NCBI GenBank assembly: GCA_038123275.1
Contig: JAYORG010000022.1
Location: 1 to 23,253 of the forward strand
Reading direction: 5' to 3'
Origin: CAJQHT01 sp038123275
GTDB taxonomy: Bacteria; Pseudomonadota; Alphaproteobacteria; Rickettsiales; UBA1997
Length of the DNA: 23,253 nucleotides
The position numbers and the translations under genes were made by a program. This document shows positions 15,223 through 23,148 of this stretch, piece after piece (positions within the stretch are counted from its first letter, which is position 1; each line of letters begins with the position of its first letter). The notes under the pieces were generated by a model. That model made no database searches and was not told the DNA's origin. It was given only the letters and a program-made list of their open reading frames with translations.

Positions 15223-15963
15223 TCAATCCAATTTATTATAATCAGAAGGTTTAACCTTAAGTTTCTCAATTATTATCTTTTTTGCCAATTCTTTCAATAG
15301 CTCATTAACCCATTTAACTTTTCCCCATAATTCAAAATCATTAAAATCTATAGCATTTTGACCAAAATTCTCTGCATGACCAATTTCGTTTCTAAAATTT
15401 TCTCTAATATAAGCTGATTTTTTCTTTTTCTGACTTTTAGATTCCCTTTCTATCATCTCTAAAGATTTTCTAGATAATGTTTTGGACATGCAGCTTTCTA
15501 AGTTACCCAATTCATCCTCAATCCATTTTCTTAGCGCCTTTTTACCAAATGGTATTTCTAAAACCTTATAGTAACATAATAATCTATAATACGGGCTATT
15601 CAAACTCCTTCCTTCCCTATAAAATGCTAAAGCTAGATGCTGTTTTTCATCAAAAACTTTTTGTTCAAAAGGTCTGACCAAATAATCATTTTGATTAGCC
15701 TCATACCAAAACGACATTATGTTCTCACCATGACAACCACTATGTATACCAGATATTTCAACATCATTAAACCAATGTAGTTCATTAAAAAAATTTATTA
15801 TAGCCCTGTATGCATCTTTGGGTTTTTTATCTTTAGGGATAGTAGTTTTAATAAGATGCTTGTTTGGTTTCTTTTCTTTTATATCAACTACAAGCTCAAA
15901 ATTAGAATAATTTAATGTATGCTCTCTGTAAATCAAACTTCTTACAGTATTATCAAATGACAT
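15223..15963 (-). CDS. Protein with HEPN-type RNxxxH motif, possible RNase effector
   Basis: I do not recognise a named family for the whole 246-residue protein. The C-terminal half is helical and contains ENFRNEIGH (188-196), that is Arg191-Asn192-x3-His196, the RNxxxH catalytic motif of HEPN ribonucleases, which act in toxin-antitoxin, abortive-infection and CRISPR-linked systems. A second conserved-looking helix, AFYREGRSLNSPYYRLLCYYKVLE (113-136), precedes it. The N-terminal part (1-100) is mixed alpha/beta and may be a sensor. It overlaps the upstream Cys-rich membrane protein gene by 11 bases, so the two are co-translated. It is the last island gene before the left end, the normal cargo position. 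The motif is short, so the HEPN call is tentative. Confidence 0.5.
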   Translation of the reverse strand: MSFDNTVRSLIYREHTLNYSNFELVVDIKEKKPNKHLIKTTIPKDKKPKDAYRAIINFFNELHWFNDVEISGIHSGCHGENIMSFWYEANQNDYLVRPFEQKVFDEKQHLALAFYREGRSLNSPYYRLLCYYKVLEIPFGKKALRKWIEDELGNLESCMSKTLSRKSLEMIERESKSQKKKKSAYIRENFRNEIGHAENFGQNAIDFNDFELWGKVKWVNELLKELAKKIIIEKLKVKPSDYNKLD

Positions 15964-16303
15964 AATTGGTTTTTTTAATCATTTCCAAAACTGCATTGCA
16001 CGATTCCTTATCTCTAAATAACAATATATAATATACCTCTGAACCATTGCAAAAATACACAGATTCTCCTTTATTAACACACTGGCTGTTAATGTAATTT
16101 TTACTAAAACCATCAAAGCTTCTACAATACTCTTTTTTTCTTATCCCATAATTACCATCAACAGTAAATACATATCTGGACTTATGGTTGTTTTTTAAAA
16201 CAAAGAATAACAGAATAAAAATAACAATTAACAACAATAGATATAAGAATGATTTTCTGATAAAACTATTCTTTTCTATTCTCACTAGCTCCAATTGGTT
16301 CAT
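15953..16303 (-). CDS. Single-pass membrane protein with Cys-rich outer domain
   Basis: Not recognised. The 116 residues have a basic N terminus, one strong transmembrane helix (about 17-37) and a small soluble domain with four cysteines (60, 75, 85, 102), which suggests a disulfide-stabilised domain in the periplasm. Its stop overlaps the HEPN-like gene start by 11 bases, and the lipoprotein gene ends its reading frame 27 bases upstream. The three adjacent envelope-type proteins and the HEPN-like protein form one run of cargo genes, possibly a single operon. Confidence 0.65.
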   Translation of the reverse strand: MNQLELVRIEKNSFIRKSFLYLLLLIVIFILLFFVLKNNHKSRYVFTVDGNYGIRKKEYCRSFDGFSKNYINSQCVNKGESVYFCNGSEVYYILLFRDKESCNAVLEMIKKTNYVI

Positions 16304-16330
16304 TATTAATCGATACTAATTCACTAATTC

Positions 16331-16627
16331 TTAACGATGTTTTTCGTAGCAAGACGAGCCTTTTGCTATCATGCAACAAATATAGCCCCAATCTCTATTA
16401 TTTAATAAATCTTTACTTCTGGCAAAACTTCTAGCTTTACTTCCGCAATATGCCAAACCCTTTGCCTCACCCAAATAAACTTCTGTTTGACTAGGATAAT
16501 AAAAATAGACATTATAATTTGCTTCTTCTATTTCCTTACATGAGAAATCAGAATATTCTTTACACTCATCTTTTTTACATGACAAAAGAGTAGCTATTAG
16601 AAAAAACGATAAAATTACTTTGTTCAT
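16331..16627 (-). CDS. Cys-rich putative lipoprotein
   Basis: The 98-residue product starts with a lipoprotein signal: MNKV, a hydrophobic stretch, then the lipobox LLSC with Cys17 as the expected lipidated residue. The mature part has six more cysteines (22, 30, 61, 84, 85, 93). Its C-terminal half, with YLGEAKGLAYCGSKARSFA followed by WGYICCMIAKGSSCYEKHR, looks like a compact conserved domain of unknown function. It would be anchored in the envelope on the periplasmic side. It lies 55 bases after the 321-residue gene and before the other Cys-rich membrane protein. Confidence 0.7.
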   Translation of the reverse strand: MNKVILSFFLIATLLSCKKDECKEYSDFSCKEIEEANYNVYFYYPSQTEVYLGEAKGLAYCGSKARSFARSKDLLNNRDWGYICCMIAKGSSCYEKHR

Positions 16628-16682
16628 ATTTACTTAAGAGAATATTGAGATTTTGGAGTCTAATTATTCGTCCAACCAATAG

Positions 16683-17648
16683 TCATGACGAAAAATACTT
16701 CAATTCTAATCCCTCCTCAAAATACATAATTAAATTGAATGACAATGTCGAATGTTCAACTTTATTCTTATTTAATATAACATATTTCAATGAATCTGGA
16801 TATGCCAAAGAAGAGGCTGGGATGTAATGTCCAGCTGCCCACTGACTAGCACCAGAGCGACATAGTAACTTGTAGGTTTCGTTAAAATCTGAATCTGATA
16901 TTTTAAATTCTTTTAATATTTCTTTTGTTTTAGTTTGTTTTTTGCAGTAATCCAGAAGCTCCCTCAGGGCAATCTCACTTTCTTCGGAATTTCTAAACAT
17001 ATCCTCAATAAGATTCTCGCTCTCTAAATCTAAATCTTTTCCTAATTTTTGAGAAATTTCTTGTAGCTCATTAGGAATATAATAATCAAAAGATTTATAC
17101 TCTTTAAAAGACTTGGCAAAATAGGGGGCAATTTGTTTTATATCATTAGATATATTTCCCTCAAACAAATTATCTATTACTGGCATGCAAGTTTTGGCAA
17201 GAGTATTAATCATCTTAAACATTGGGTTATAACTGGGAAATTGTTCATAGTAATGTCGAGCCATCATGTTATACGATAAAATACAGGTAAAGACTAAAAA
17301 AGCTATATCCTCTTTCGTTTCTTTTTTTATTGCATTATGAGCCTCGGACTCTTGCCACTTACTTAAACCTTCTAAATCCAAATCTTTTAAATGATGATTT
17401 TGTATAATTTTTAATATCTCATTTTTTATAATATTTCTACTGTCCTTATCTTTTATAGGAAAAATCTTAGTTTCCCCATCTCGTGGCGCAAAATGTCCTT
17501 TGGTAGTTGCATAAATAAAATTCTGCATGATTCCGGTAGCTATCTTTGTATACTCAGCTTGCTGTTCAGAACTGGGTCTTTTATTCAAGAATTTTCTAAG
17601 GAGTAAATATAGAACAACTATGATTAGGATGGTTAGAAAAATAGTCAT
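16683..17648 (-). CDS. Membrane-anchored protein of unknown function
   Basis: The 321-residue protein has an N-terminal transmembrane helix (about 2-18) followed by a soluble, mainly helical region. Near the C terminus is a Trp/Gly-containing stretch, GASQWAAGHYIPASSLAYP (about 266-284), which looks like a conserved motif of a small domain, but I cannot name it. It is the first gene of the cargo run and has 172 bases upstream, enough for its own promoter; I could not assign one with confidence. The function is unknown. Its presence with the lipoprotein and the Cys-rich protein suggests an envelope-linked role. Confidence 0.7.
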   Translation of the reverse strand: MTIFLTILIIVVLYLLLRKFLNKRPSSEQQAEYTKIATGIMQNFIYATTKGHFAPRDGETKIFPIKDKDSRNIIKNEILKIIQNHHLKDLDLEGLSKWQESEAHNAIKKETKEDIAFLVFTCILSYNMMARHYYEQFPSYNPMFKMINTLAKTCMPVIDNLFEGNISNDIKQIAPYFAKSFKEYKSFDYYIPNELQEISQKLGKDLDLESENLIEDMFRNSEESEIALRELLDYCKKQTKTKEILKEFKISDSDFNETYKLLCRSGASQWAAGHYIPASSLAYPDSLKYVILNKNKVEHSTLSFNLIMYFEEGLELKYFSS

Positions 17649-17820
17649 AACAGAATTTCATTAAATTTATGGTTTCTATCAAGAATAATTTAACCATTGT
17701 AGGTAAGATTCAAGAGAAGGGTTATAATAATTTATACAACAAAAAAAACTATTCATAATTATACATTTCTGAGGTTAAAAAACCAAACCCACACCCATAA
17801 GTAGTGTATTTTAATTTCCA
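17649..17820. other. Spacer between the mobile-element genes and cargo genes
   Basis: This 172-base AT-rich spacer separates the HGG-motif gene from the 321-residue gene. A TTATGA-16-TATAAA pair on the minus strand near 17730-17760 could be a promoter for the cargo run, but it is a weak match. No stable terminator hairpin was found. Confidence 0.25.
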
Positions 17821-18123
17821 TCATTGAATTTCTTTGTTAAAATTTCTTAAAAATTCCCTATCCGCTCTTAGCAATTTGGCAAATAACTTTCTTTCTTCAA
17901 AACTTTTTTTAGTATAGAAACCATACTTAAAATTAGCCTTTATTATCCTTTCCAATCCTTCTTTTGTTTTTGCTCCCGTTGATTTACCCCCATGCATTCT
18001 GCATCTGCCATTTTTCATAGCAGGTGATTGGCACTTGGTATATTTTCTAGTTTTTGCAGAACATTTTGTGGCTTTTTGAAAGTTTAAAGGTTGCTTGCAT
18101 GGGGTATTATTTAAGTTTTTCAT
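17821..18123 (-). CDS. Mobile-element protein with HGGxSxG motif and Cys/His cluster
   Basis: The 100-residue basic protein contains CQSPAMKNGRCRMHGGKSTG (31-50) followed by AKTKEGLERI, the HGG-x-S-x-G-x-K-T-x-E-G signature common in small proteins of prophages and genomic islands. Cys21, Cys31, Cys41 and His44 could bind one zinc ion, so nucleic-acid binding is plausible. Function is not established. GGGGTGG a few bases before the ATG is a good ribosome site, lying 12 bases after the stop of the upstream 198-residue gene. The two genes seem to travel as a pair. Confidence 0.7.
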   Translation of the reverse strand: MKNLNNTPCKQPLNFQKATKCSAKTRKYTKCQSPAMKNGRCRMHGGKSTGAKTKEGLERIIKANFKYGFYTKKSFEERKLFAKLLRADREFLRNFNKEIQ

Positions 18124-18135
18124 TTTATGCCACCC

Positions 18136-18732
18136 CTATTTAATATCATCATTGATACGATTATTAATTGTTGAGCCAATAACAGCCTTTCCACCATCAT
18201 TTATATTTACATGTTCAACTTTAATTTTCTGACCATCTTTATTACGATATTTCTTTAGAGCATCCATTTGAGCCATAAAGGTTCTGGTAAGTTTTGTTGC
18301 TCTATTAATATTTTCAGTTTCTCCTTCATAAGTTTGGCTAGATAGGTTTGCTTTTTCTAGGCAATGAACTGATTTTAAGTAAGTTCCTAGCATTTGTATA
18401 GCAAGCATAGCTTCAATTGGGTCTTTAGTCTTAATTTCTTGAACAAAAGCGAAGGCCGCATCCATTTCTTGTTTATCAAATTTTCTATCTTTTAGAACTA
18501 TTCTGCTAATATGGTTGGTCATAACATTTGCAATATCCAAATTATCACTACCAAAAGCAGTAATATAGCTCATTAATACATTATCATCTTTTTCTAAGTC
18601 TTCAGTTGTCATTGAGCTCTCACCTGTTTTGATAAAGGAAACTTTTGTAGTAGACCATTTTTTTGAATCATTTTTTAACGAAGTCTCGTTGTTGCAATTT
18701 TTTGATTTTTTCTTATTTGTCATTTGTTTCAT
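18136..18732 (-). CDS. Conserved mobile-element protein, unknown function
   Basis: The 198-residue protein has a basic, disordered N terminus (1-40), a helical middle with DPIEAMLAIQMLGTYLKSVH (about 106-125), then a helix with KLTRTFMAQMDALKKYRNKD and a beta-type ending, QKIKVEHVNINDGGKAVIG. This layout recurs in small proteins of alphaproteobacterial prophages and islands, generally beside an HGG-motif protein as here. The function is unknown; a DNA-packaging or structural role is only a guess. The second in-frame ATG (18723) could be the true start. The GTTTCA repeat region lies just upstream. Confidence 0.65.
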   Translation of the reverse strand: MKQMTNKKKSKNCNNETSLKNDSKKWSTTKVSFIKTGESSMTTEDLEKDDNVLMSYITAFGSDNLDIANVMTNHISRIVLKDRKFDKQEMDAAFAFVQEIKTKDPIEAMLAIQMLGTYLKSVHCLEKANLSSQTYEGETENINRATKLTRTFMAQMDALKKYRNKDGQKIKVEHVNINDGGKAVIGSTINNRINDDIK

Positions 18733-18936
18733 TATTAATTGTTAATATTTCAATTTTGTTTCAAAACTTGTTTCATTAAAATTTTGTAATTCTTGTGAAA
18801 TTCTCATGGTTCGTCCGTGGTTCGATTGTAAAAAATAGATATTTATAAACCTTTGTTTCAATCTTGTTTCTTGGGTGTTTCAAAAACCAATATGATATTT
18901 CACCGTTTCAGCCATTAAGAAGTGAAACAATGAAAC
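18726..18936. repeat. GTTTCA repeat cluster, candidate iterons or operators
   Basis: GTTTCA occurs at 18726, 18758, 18770, 18855, 18877 and 18905, with a GTTTCT variant at 18866; the inverse TGAAAC occurs at 18923 and 18931. Three copies (18855, 18866, 18877) are spaced exactly 11 bases apart, a helical turn. The cluster fills the only sizeable gap inside the replication and mobile-gene block, right after the RepA-like gene, so it could be an origin or a binding array for a regulator. Confidence 0.5.
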
Positions 18937-18942
18937 AAATAT

Positions 18943-19932
18943 TTAAAGCTCCTTATTTTTCTTTAAAATCCTATTAACCTTTGAAAGGCTTAAGCCAGTT
19001 TCGTGAGCAATATCTCTTTGGGTCATTTTTAAACCATCAAGCTCAAGAACTTGCTTAATTTCTAAATCTTCAATTTCTGATATTTGCCAATTAGCTCTAT
19101 CGCTCTCAAGATTAAGCTTTACTTCAAAAGATTTAGCTTCATCACCCGCAAAGCCTCGTGACTTTTCAAAATGAACTTCAAATCTTGCTCCTTCCTCTGG
19201 ATTGTAATCACTTGGATTTTTTAGATTTATTACTGTGTCTAAAATATCCTCTCTTTTACTCGTGCCACGCTGAGAATTATTTTTACCAGCATGATGTATA
19301 AAGATGATTGATTTACCCTGTGAGCGAAGCTTTAAAGCCCATTGTGCGATTGAATCCCAACTACTTGCTTCATTTTCTTTTCCACCTATTGCGAGAGTTG
19401 AAAGATTATCAACAATAATAACATCAAAATCTTTAATAATAAGCTCTAGAGATTCTTGACCTTCTTCATCTGCAATATTTGGCATTAATCCATGAGTCTG
19501 TAAATCTCTAGTTATTATCTGTAAATTATCATTTAGCTCTTGATGGTTATCTATTAGAGTTTTTAACCTTTCTTGCATAACATTTGCTGGCATTTCTCCG
19601 TCCAAATAAAGAACTTTACGCTTTTTGGTCACTTGCCACCTATCATCAAAAAGACTTTCACCTAAAGCAATTTTAGAGGCGAGAAGTAGGGCAAAATATG
19701 TTTTACCTATTCCACGCTTAGCAAATATCATCATTAAGCCTTGCTGTGGTAAACAAGGCGAAATAATATATTCTCTTTTGGGAAGTTTTTTTGATAAAAA
19801 GTCACTAACTCCAATTGAAATAACTTTAGGATTATAAAAGTCATTCATGTTTGTAATTCCTAGATTTTGAGCCGCCTCAATATCTTGTAAAGATTCATCA
19901 AAGTTGTTTGGTTTTTTTCTTGGTTTAGTCAT
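18943..19932 (-). CDS. RepA-type RecA-fold ATPase (replicative helicase-like)
   Basis: The protein is a RecA-fold ATPase of the RSF1010 RepA / AAA_25 kind. It shows Walker A AKRGIGKT (71-78), the catalytic Glu113 in YLDGEMP, Walker B VIIVDN (171-176) and the later FIHHAGKN...QRGTS motif (211-225). A C-terminal helix-turn-helix (about 303-329, TQRDIAHETGLSLSKVNRIL) follows. Such proteins are hexameric helicases or primase-associated ATPases of plasmids and satellite elements, so it probably serves island replication after excision. I chose ATG 19932 (329 residues): GGAGG stands six bases before it, and the longer frame to 20016 would read through the upstream gene. Its start overlaps that gene's end by eight bases. 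Confidence 0.85.
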   Translation of the reverse strand: MTKPRKKPNNFDESLQDIEAAQNLGITNMNDFYNPKVISIGVSDFLSKKLPKREYIISPCLPQQGLMMIFAKRGIGKTYFALLLASKIALGESLFDDRWQVTKKRKVLYLDGEMPANVMQERLKTLIDNHQELNDNLQIITRDLQTHGLMPNIADEEGQESLELIIKDFDVIIVDNLSTLAIGGKENEASSWDSIAQWALKLRSQGKSIIFIHHAGKNNSQRGTSKREDILDTVINLKNPSDYNPEEGARFEVHFEKSRGFAGDEAKSFEVKLNLESDRANWQISEIEDLEIKQVLELDGLKMTQRDIAHETGLSLSKVNRILKKNKEL

Positions 19933-20353
19933 TTTCATCCTCCAAAATTTCAACTTTATCCAAAAGGTGGTAACGAGCGTGATAACCGCCGTCATGTGGC
20001 TCATCTTTGGTAACAATATTTAGGTCAAATTTGTGTCTTAACTCACAAATATATGCAGCAAGTCTAAATGCCCAGCAGCTCACCTCAAGAGATGTGATTC
20101 CCTCATTGTTAGATTTAATTAAAGCTATTAAGCTTCTACACTTCTGACCACAAAGTCTAAACATAATTTCTTGGTCATTTTTAATTAGTTTGAATGTGGC
20201 ACATAATTTTTTATTGCCATTAGATGAATTGATATTTATCATATTTTTGTCTCTTTGATTTTTATTAAAGGGGTTCAGGCTTACAATTGCTTTACCGTCG
20301 AAAGTGTTAGCATTTGTAAGCTTTTTATTTGGATTAAGCTGGTTATTTAACAT
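19925..20353 (-). CDS. Winged-helix/HTH protein of the replication module
   Basis: With ATG 20353 the protein has 142 residues. The C-terminal 65 residues have the pattern of a small winged-helix domain: GITSLEVSCWAFRLAAYICELRHKF, then LNIVTKDEPHDGGYHARYHL, which occurs in regulators of phages and plasmids in which the HTH sets up a helix and the wing carries the G-x-Y. The N-terminal part is Asn/Lys-rich and probably flexible. I chose this start because GAGGAGG precedes it by seven bases; the longer frame to 20398 would overlap AlpA by 56 bases. It ends eight bases inside the RepA-like gene, so the two are coupled. The role is probably DNA binding for replication or regulation. Confidence 0.7.
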   Translation of the reverse strand: MLNNQLNPNKKLTNANTFDGKAIVSLNPFNKNQRDKNMININSSNGNKKLCATFKLIKNDQEIMFRLCGQKCRSLIALIKSNNEGITSLEVSCWAFRLAAYICELRHKFDLNIVTKDEPHDGGYHARYHLLDKVEILEDEND

Positions 20354-20543
20354 TTTTAACCTCCTCAATTTGGGTTCTACTGTCAATCCAATCATCAATT
20401 GAATTTTCTAACCAACCAACCGCTCTACTTCCAAGGCTTACAGAACTAGGAAATAAGCCTTGATTCATCTTTTCATAAATTGAAGAACGAGAAAGACCGG
20501 TTTTATCTTTTACTTTTGGTAGTCTTATGATTTTTTTTGTCAT
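20343..20543 (-). CDS. AlpA-family transcriptional regulator/excisionase
   Basis: The 66-residue protein has the MerR-like small winged-helix fold of AlpA: an N-terminal HTH (about 8-30, LPKVKDKTGLSRSSIYEKMNQG), then FPSSVSLGSRAVGWLENSIDDWI, the family pattern F-P-x-x-V-x-L-G-x-R-x-V-G-W-x-x-x-x-I-x-x-W-I. AlpA proteins activate or act with the integrase of P4-like islands and can serve as excisionases. The gene leads the alpA, winged helix, RepA-like operon. It ends 11 bases into the next gene's chosen start. Confidence 0.9.
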   Translation of the reverse strand: MTKKIIRLPKVKDKTGLSRSSIYEKMNQGLFPSSVSLGSRAVGWLENSIDDWIDSRTQIEEVKNVK

Positions 20544-20663
20544 ATTGTTTTTAATTTATTATTAATAGTTTTAATGAATATAAGTGGCTGTTAAGCAACT
20601 TATGAGGACTATTAAAAATAAAGAGGGGTATTAATAGCAATCGCTATCAGAATAAATCAGAAT

Positions 20664-20755
20664 CAACCCAGAGTTTAACCCAGAGTCTTAGAATATTGGT
20701 TTGTATGGTTTTACGGCTTTTTTATTATAAGGTAATTTTAACTCTAACCCAGAGT
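20664..20755. repeat. Three AACCCAGAGT repeats, candidate operators
   Basis: Identical 10-mers lie at 20664-20673, 20676-20685 and 20746-20755. The first two are 12 bases apart. The third has ACTCT just before it, giving an imperfect dyad. The third sits at the -35 position of the promoter with -10 at 20724-20729, the other two downstream of its start. Two ATCAGAAT copies (20645, 20655) add a second pair of repeats. Confidence 0.6.
20724..20755 (-). promoter_or_regulatory. Promoter of the alpA operon, with operator in place of the -35 box
   Basis: On the minus strand TATAAT (20724-20729) is a perfect -10. The six bases 17 positions upstream are poor for -35, but the operator copy 20746-20755 overlaps them. 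The predicted transcript starts near 20717 and reads through the two other operators before alpA. This fits control by an activator or repressor binding these repeats. Confidence 0.5.
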
Positions 20756-20766
20756 AGAATATTTTA

Positions 20767-21837
20767 TTAGATTTTTTTAAATGGGTCTTTGTTTTTTAAA
20801 TCAGGGTATACTTCAAAAGAAGCTTCGTATTGTTTAAGAAGATTCTTGCTAATATTTTTTGGCTCTCCAAATCTTAATAATGAAAATTTATGTAAAGTAT
20901 CTTTGCAAAATAGATCCATAGCTTCAACTCTTGAATTTATATTAAAAGATTCTTTAATTTTGATTAATTCTTCTAAAATTAATTCAAATCTTTCTTTTCC
21001 CTTTCTTACACTATATTTTTTGATATTTTCTGAATCTTCTAAGATTTTTTCTAATTCAACAATTTTATTATCTTTTTCTTTGATTTGTTTTTCAAACTCC
21101 AATAATTTGTCTTCCATCTCGTTTTTATATTCATTAGAAACTTGTGTAAATTTTCTTAATGCCTCTACTTCATCTTTTAAATTTGATTCACCTTCATAAT
21201 CTAACATTTCTTTTGGTAATTTAATTTTTTTACTAATTGCCCATTGTATATAATTTTTAGGTGTAATGATTTTCTTATCAGCACTTTTCTTTCCTCCTCC
21301 AACCCATTTATAATTTATTTCTTTTGCATCAATTGACCTTCTTACCAAATCCAAGATTCTTTGGTATTCTTTTGCTAAAATAGAACTACCATAAGCATAA
21401 TCACTAATATTTGCACTATTTGGGTCTTTTTCTAGGGTTAGTAATATAGCTTCTTTTATAGTCCACGTTCCCATCACCATCCAGGTATTATAATCTAATA
21501 CGTTATCTGTTTTGGCGTTGTTAAAAGTTTCAGATATTGTAACAGAATAGCTTGTCATCTCATCAGAGGTGTTTTTTTTATTCTTTGCAAAGAATGTTAT
21601 TATGCTTTCTTCTTTTAGCATTTCTAAAATATTCTCAATGCATTCTTCTGCTTCTCTTACTCCTCTTACAAGACCTGAGTTATAAACAACTTCTTCAAAG
21701 CTATCCAATCCATATAAAGCATAGTTCCTACCAACGGCAAAATCTATCAGCTCTAATCTTATCGTCCTTTTACTTTTAGGTTGCTGCCCTAATTTATACT
21801 CAATATAGTCATTTACTAGCTCTACATTCTTATTCAT
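20767..21837 (-). CDS. Coiled-coil protein next to the integrase, unknown function
   Basis: The 356-residue protein is not recognised as a named family. Its middle has GTWTIKEAILLTLEKDPN (123-140), then YQRILDLVRRSIDAKEI, then ITPKNYIQWAISKKIKLP (191-208), a pattern seen in proteins of genomic islands in which an early helix reads W-x-x-x-E-A-x-x-L-x-x-x-x-P and a later one I-x-P-x-x-x-x-x-W-A. A coiled coil covers about 220-275, and the C terminus is helical. The gene starts seven bases after the integrase stop, so it is likely co-transcribed. It is probably a partner in the island's DNA metabolism, but this is only context. Confidence 0.6.
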   Translation of the reverse strand: MNKNVELVNDYIEYKLGQQPKSKRTIRLELIDFAVGRNYALYGLDSFEEVVYNSGLVRGVREAEECIENILEMLKEESIITFFAKNKKNTSDEMTSYSVTISETFNNAKTDNVLDYNTWMVMGTWTIKEAILLTLEKDPNSANISDYAYGSSILAKEYQRILDLVRRSIDAKEINYKWVGGGKKSADKKIITPKNYIQWAISKKIKLPKEMLDYEGESNLKDEVEALRKFTQVSNEYKNEMEDKLLEFEKQIKEKDNKIVELEKILEDSENIKKYSVRKGKERFELILEELIKIKESFNINSRVEAMDLFCKDTLHKFSLLRFGEPKNISKNLLKQYEASFEVYPDLKNKDPFKKI

Positions 21838-21844
21838 TTTTTAT

Positions 21845-23042
21845 TTATTTAATTATTAATTTATCCAAATAATCGACCCACCATTGCATCATATCTCGTC
21901 TCTGCTCAAGATATTCAGCTTTGTTGTAGGTTCCACGAACTTTGTTTTTGTCTATATGTGATAATTGTTTTTCAATCCAATCTGAATTAAAGTTATTTTC
22001 ATTTAATATCGTTGAGCCGGTGTGTCTTATTCCATGAGGTGTCATCTTTTTATCACTAAATTTCTTCACTATCTTAATCATTGCAACATCTGAGATTGGA
22101 TTTTTAAAACCATATCTACCGGGAAATAAAAGAGGTGTATTACCACTAATGGCACGAATCTTTTTTAGCAAATCCAATGCTTGTTTTGGTAATGGAACCA
22201 CATGTTCTCTTTGCATCTTCATTCTAATGGCTGGAATATTCCAATTGGCCTTTTCTTCGTCAAACTCCTCCCATCTAGCACCCCTGACTTCTCCTGGTCT
22301 TTGTAATGTCATAATCTGTAACTTAATTGCAAGAGATACAAGATTTGTGTCACTAGAAGCGTTTAAGTTGTTTATAAATTCCGGCAATTCATTATCAGAT
22401 ATATGTTCTCTGTTTTTTATAGTGTGACTTTTTAAAAATTTTGCCCTACCAAGAGCAGGGTTTGAATCACAAATACCCATTACTAATCCGTAATCAAATA
22501 TTTCTGTGCAATATCCATTAATTCTTTGGGCAACGGTAATGGCTCCCCTGTTTTCAATATTGCGTAGAATTTGTAGAATATCTTGAATTGTAACTTCTTT
22601 GATAGATTTCCAACCAATTATTGGGTAAACATCTTTTTCCAATCTGCTTTTAATATTTTTAGAATGCTTTTCAGTCCACGACTGTTTTTGCCTCCACTCT
22701 TCAGCTATACTTTCAAAAGTATCCTTTGCTTTTGTTAATGCTTCCTGTTTTTTTGGATCTCTTATTTTTATTTGGATCAAGACCTTGTTTAATTAAGTCT
22801 TTAATTTCATCCCTAATTTTTCTAGCTTCAGCGGTGTTTACTAATCCTGCCTCTTGTCCATATTTACCTATTGTGTAAATATTATTCTTTCCCCCTAGGC
22901 GGTAAGGATATTGCCAAACCTTTGTTCCAGTAGGGCGAATGAGTAAACGTAAGCCACCATCATCAAATAGATAAGATTTCTTATCTATTGGCTTGGCATT
23001 TCTAATTGCAGTTTCTGTAAGTTTTTTATTTACCTTTGGCAT
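21845..23042 (-). pseudogene. P4-type tyrosine integrase, split by a one-base frameshift
   Basis: The reading is in two pieces: 22713-23042 encodes the DUF4102 arm-binding domain (MPKVNKKLTETAIRNAKPID...), and 21845-22780 encodes the core-binding and catalytic parts. In the second piece all catalytic residues are present: Arg161, a Lys after strand two (187-189), His249-x-x-Arg252, His275 and Tyr285 in GTYNKAEY. The two frames meet in an A7 tract (22748-22754, T on the plus strand). Removing one A joins them as KNKRSKKQEALTKAKDTF, a natural linker, for about 399 residues. So this is one integrase with a single extra base. It could be a true inactivation, a sequencing artefact, or slippage at the A tract. 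Its position next to the tRNA is typical. Confidence 0.9.
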
Positions 23043-23052
23043 AAAATTATCA

Positions 23053-23104
23053 TGTACATTATTGTTTTGTACATTACTTTGTACATGATAAAAATCTAGA
23101 TTTT
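23053..23104. repeat. TGTACA arm-type repeats and palindrome, right end
   Basis: TGTACA occurs at 23053, 23068 and 23080. The last lies in the 18-mer ACTTTGTACATGATAAAA (23076-23093), identical to the left end, same orientation. The palindrome AAAATCTAGATTTT (23091-23104) overlaps its end. They sit in the integrase leader, so they may be arm sites, excisionase sites, and part of integrase autoregulation. Confidence 0.65.
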
Positions 23105-23148
23105 AATGTATTTTATTGGATGTGTTTGGATAGATCTTGTATAAGAAG

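Noticed and set aside
19933..20016. Longer RepA-like start adding 28 residues
   Set aside because: The extra residues read through the upstream winged-helix gene in another frame, while a GGAGG site points to the ATG at 19932.
20789..21199. Plus-strand frame of 136 codons antisense to the coiled-coil gene
   Set aside because: Ser/Leu/Phe-rich reading opposite a Glu/Lys coiled coil, the typical product of a reverse reading of such a gene.
23053..23085. TGTACA repeats as a CRISPR array
   Set aside because: The repeats are short, the gaps are 9 and 6 bases, and no cas gene is present; arm sites explain them better.
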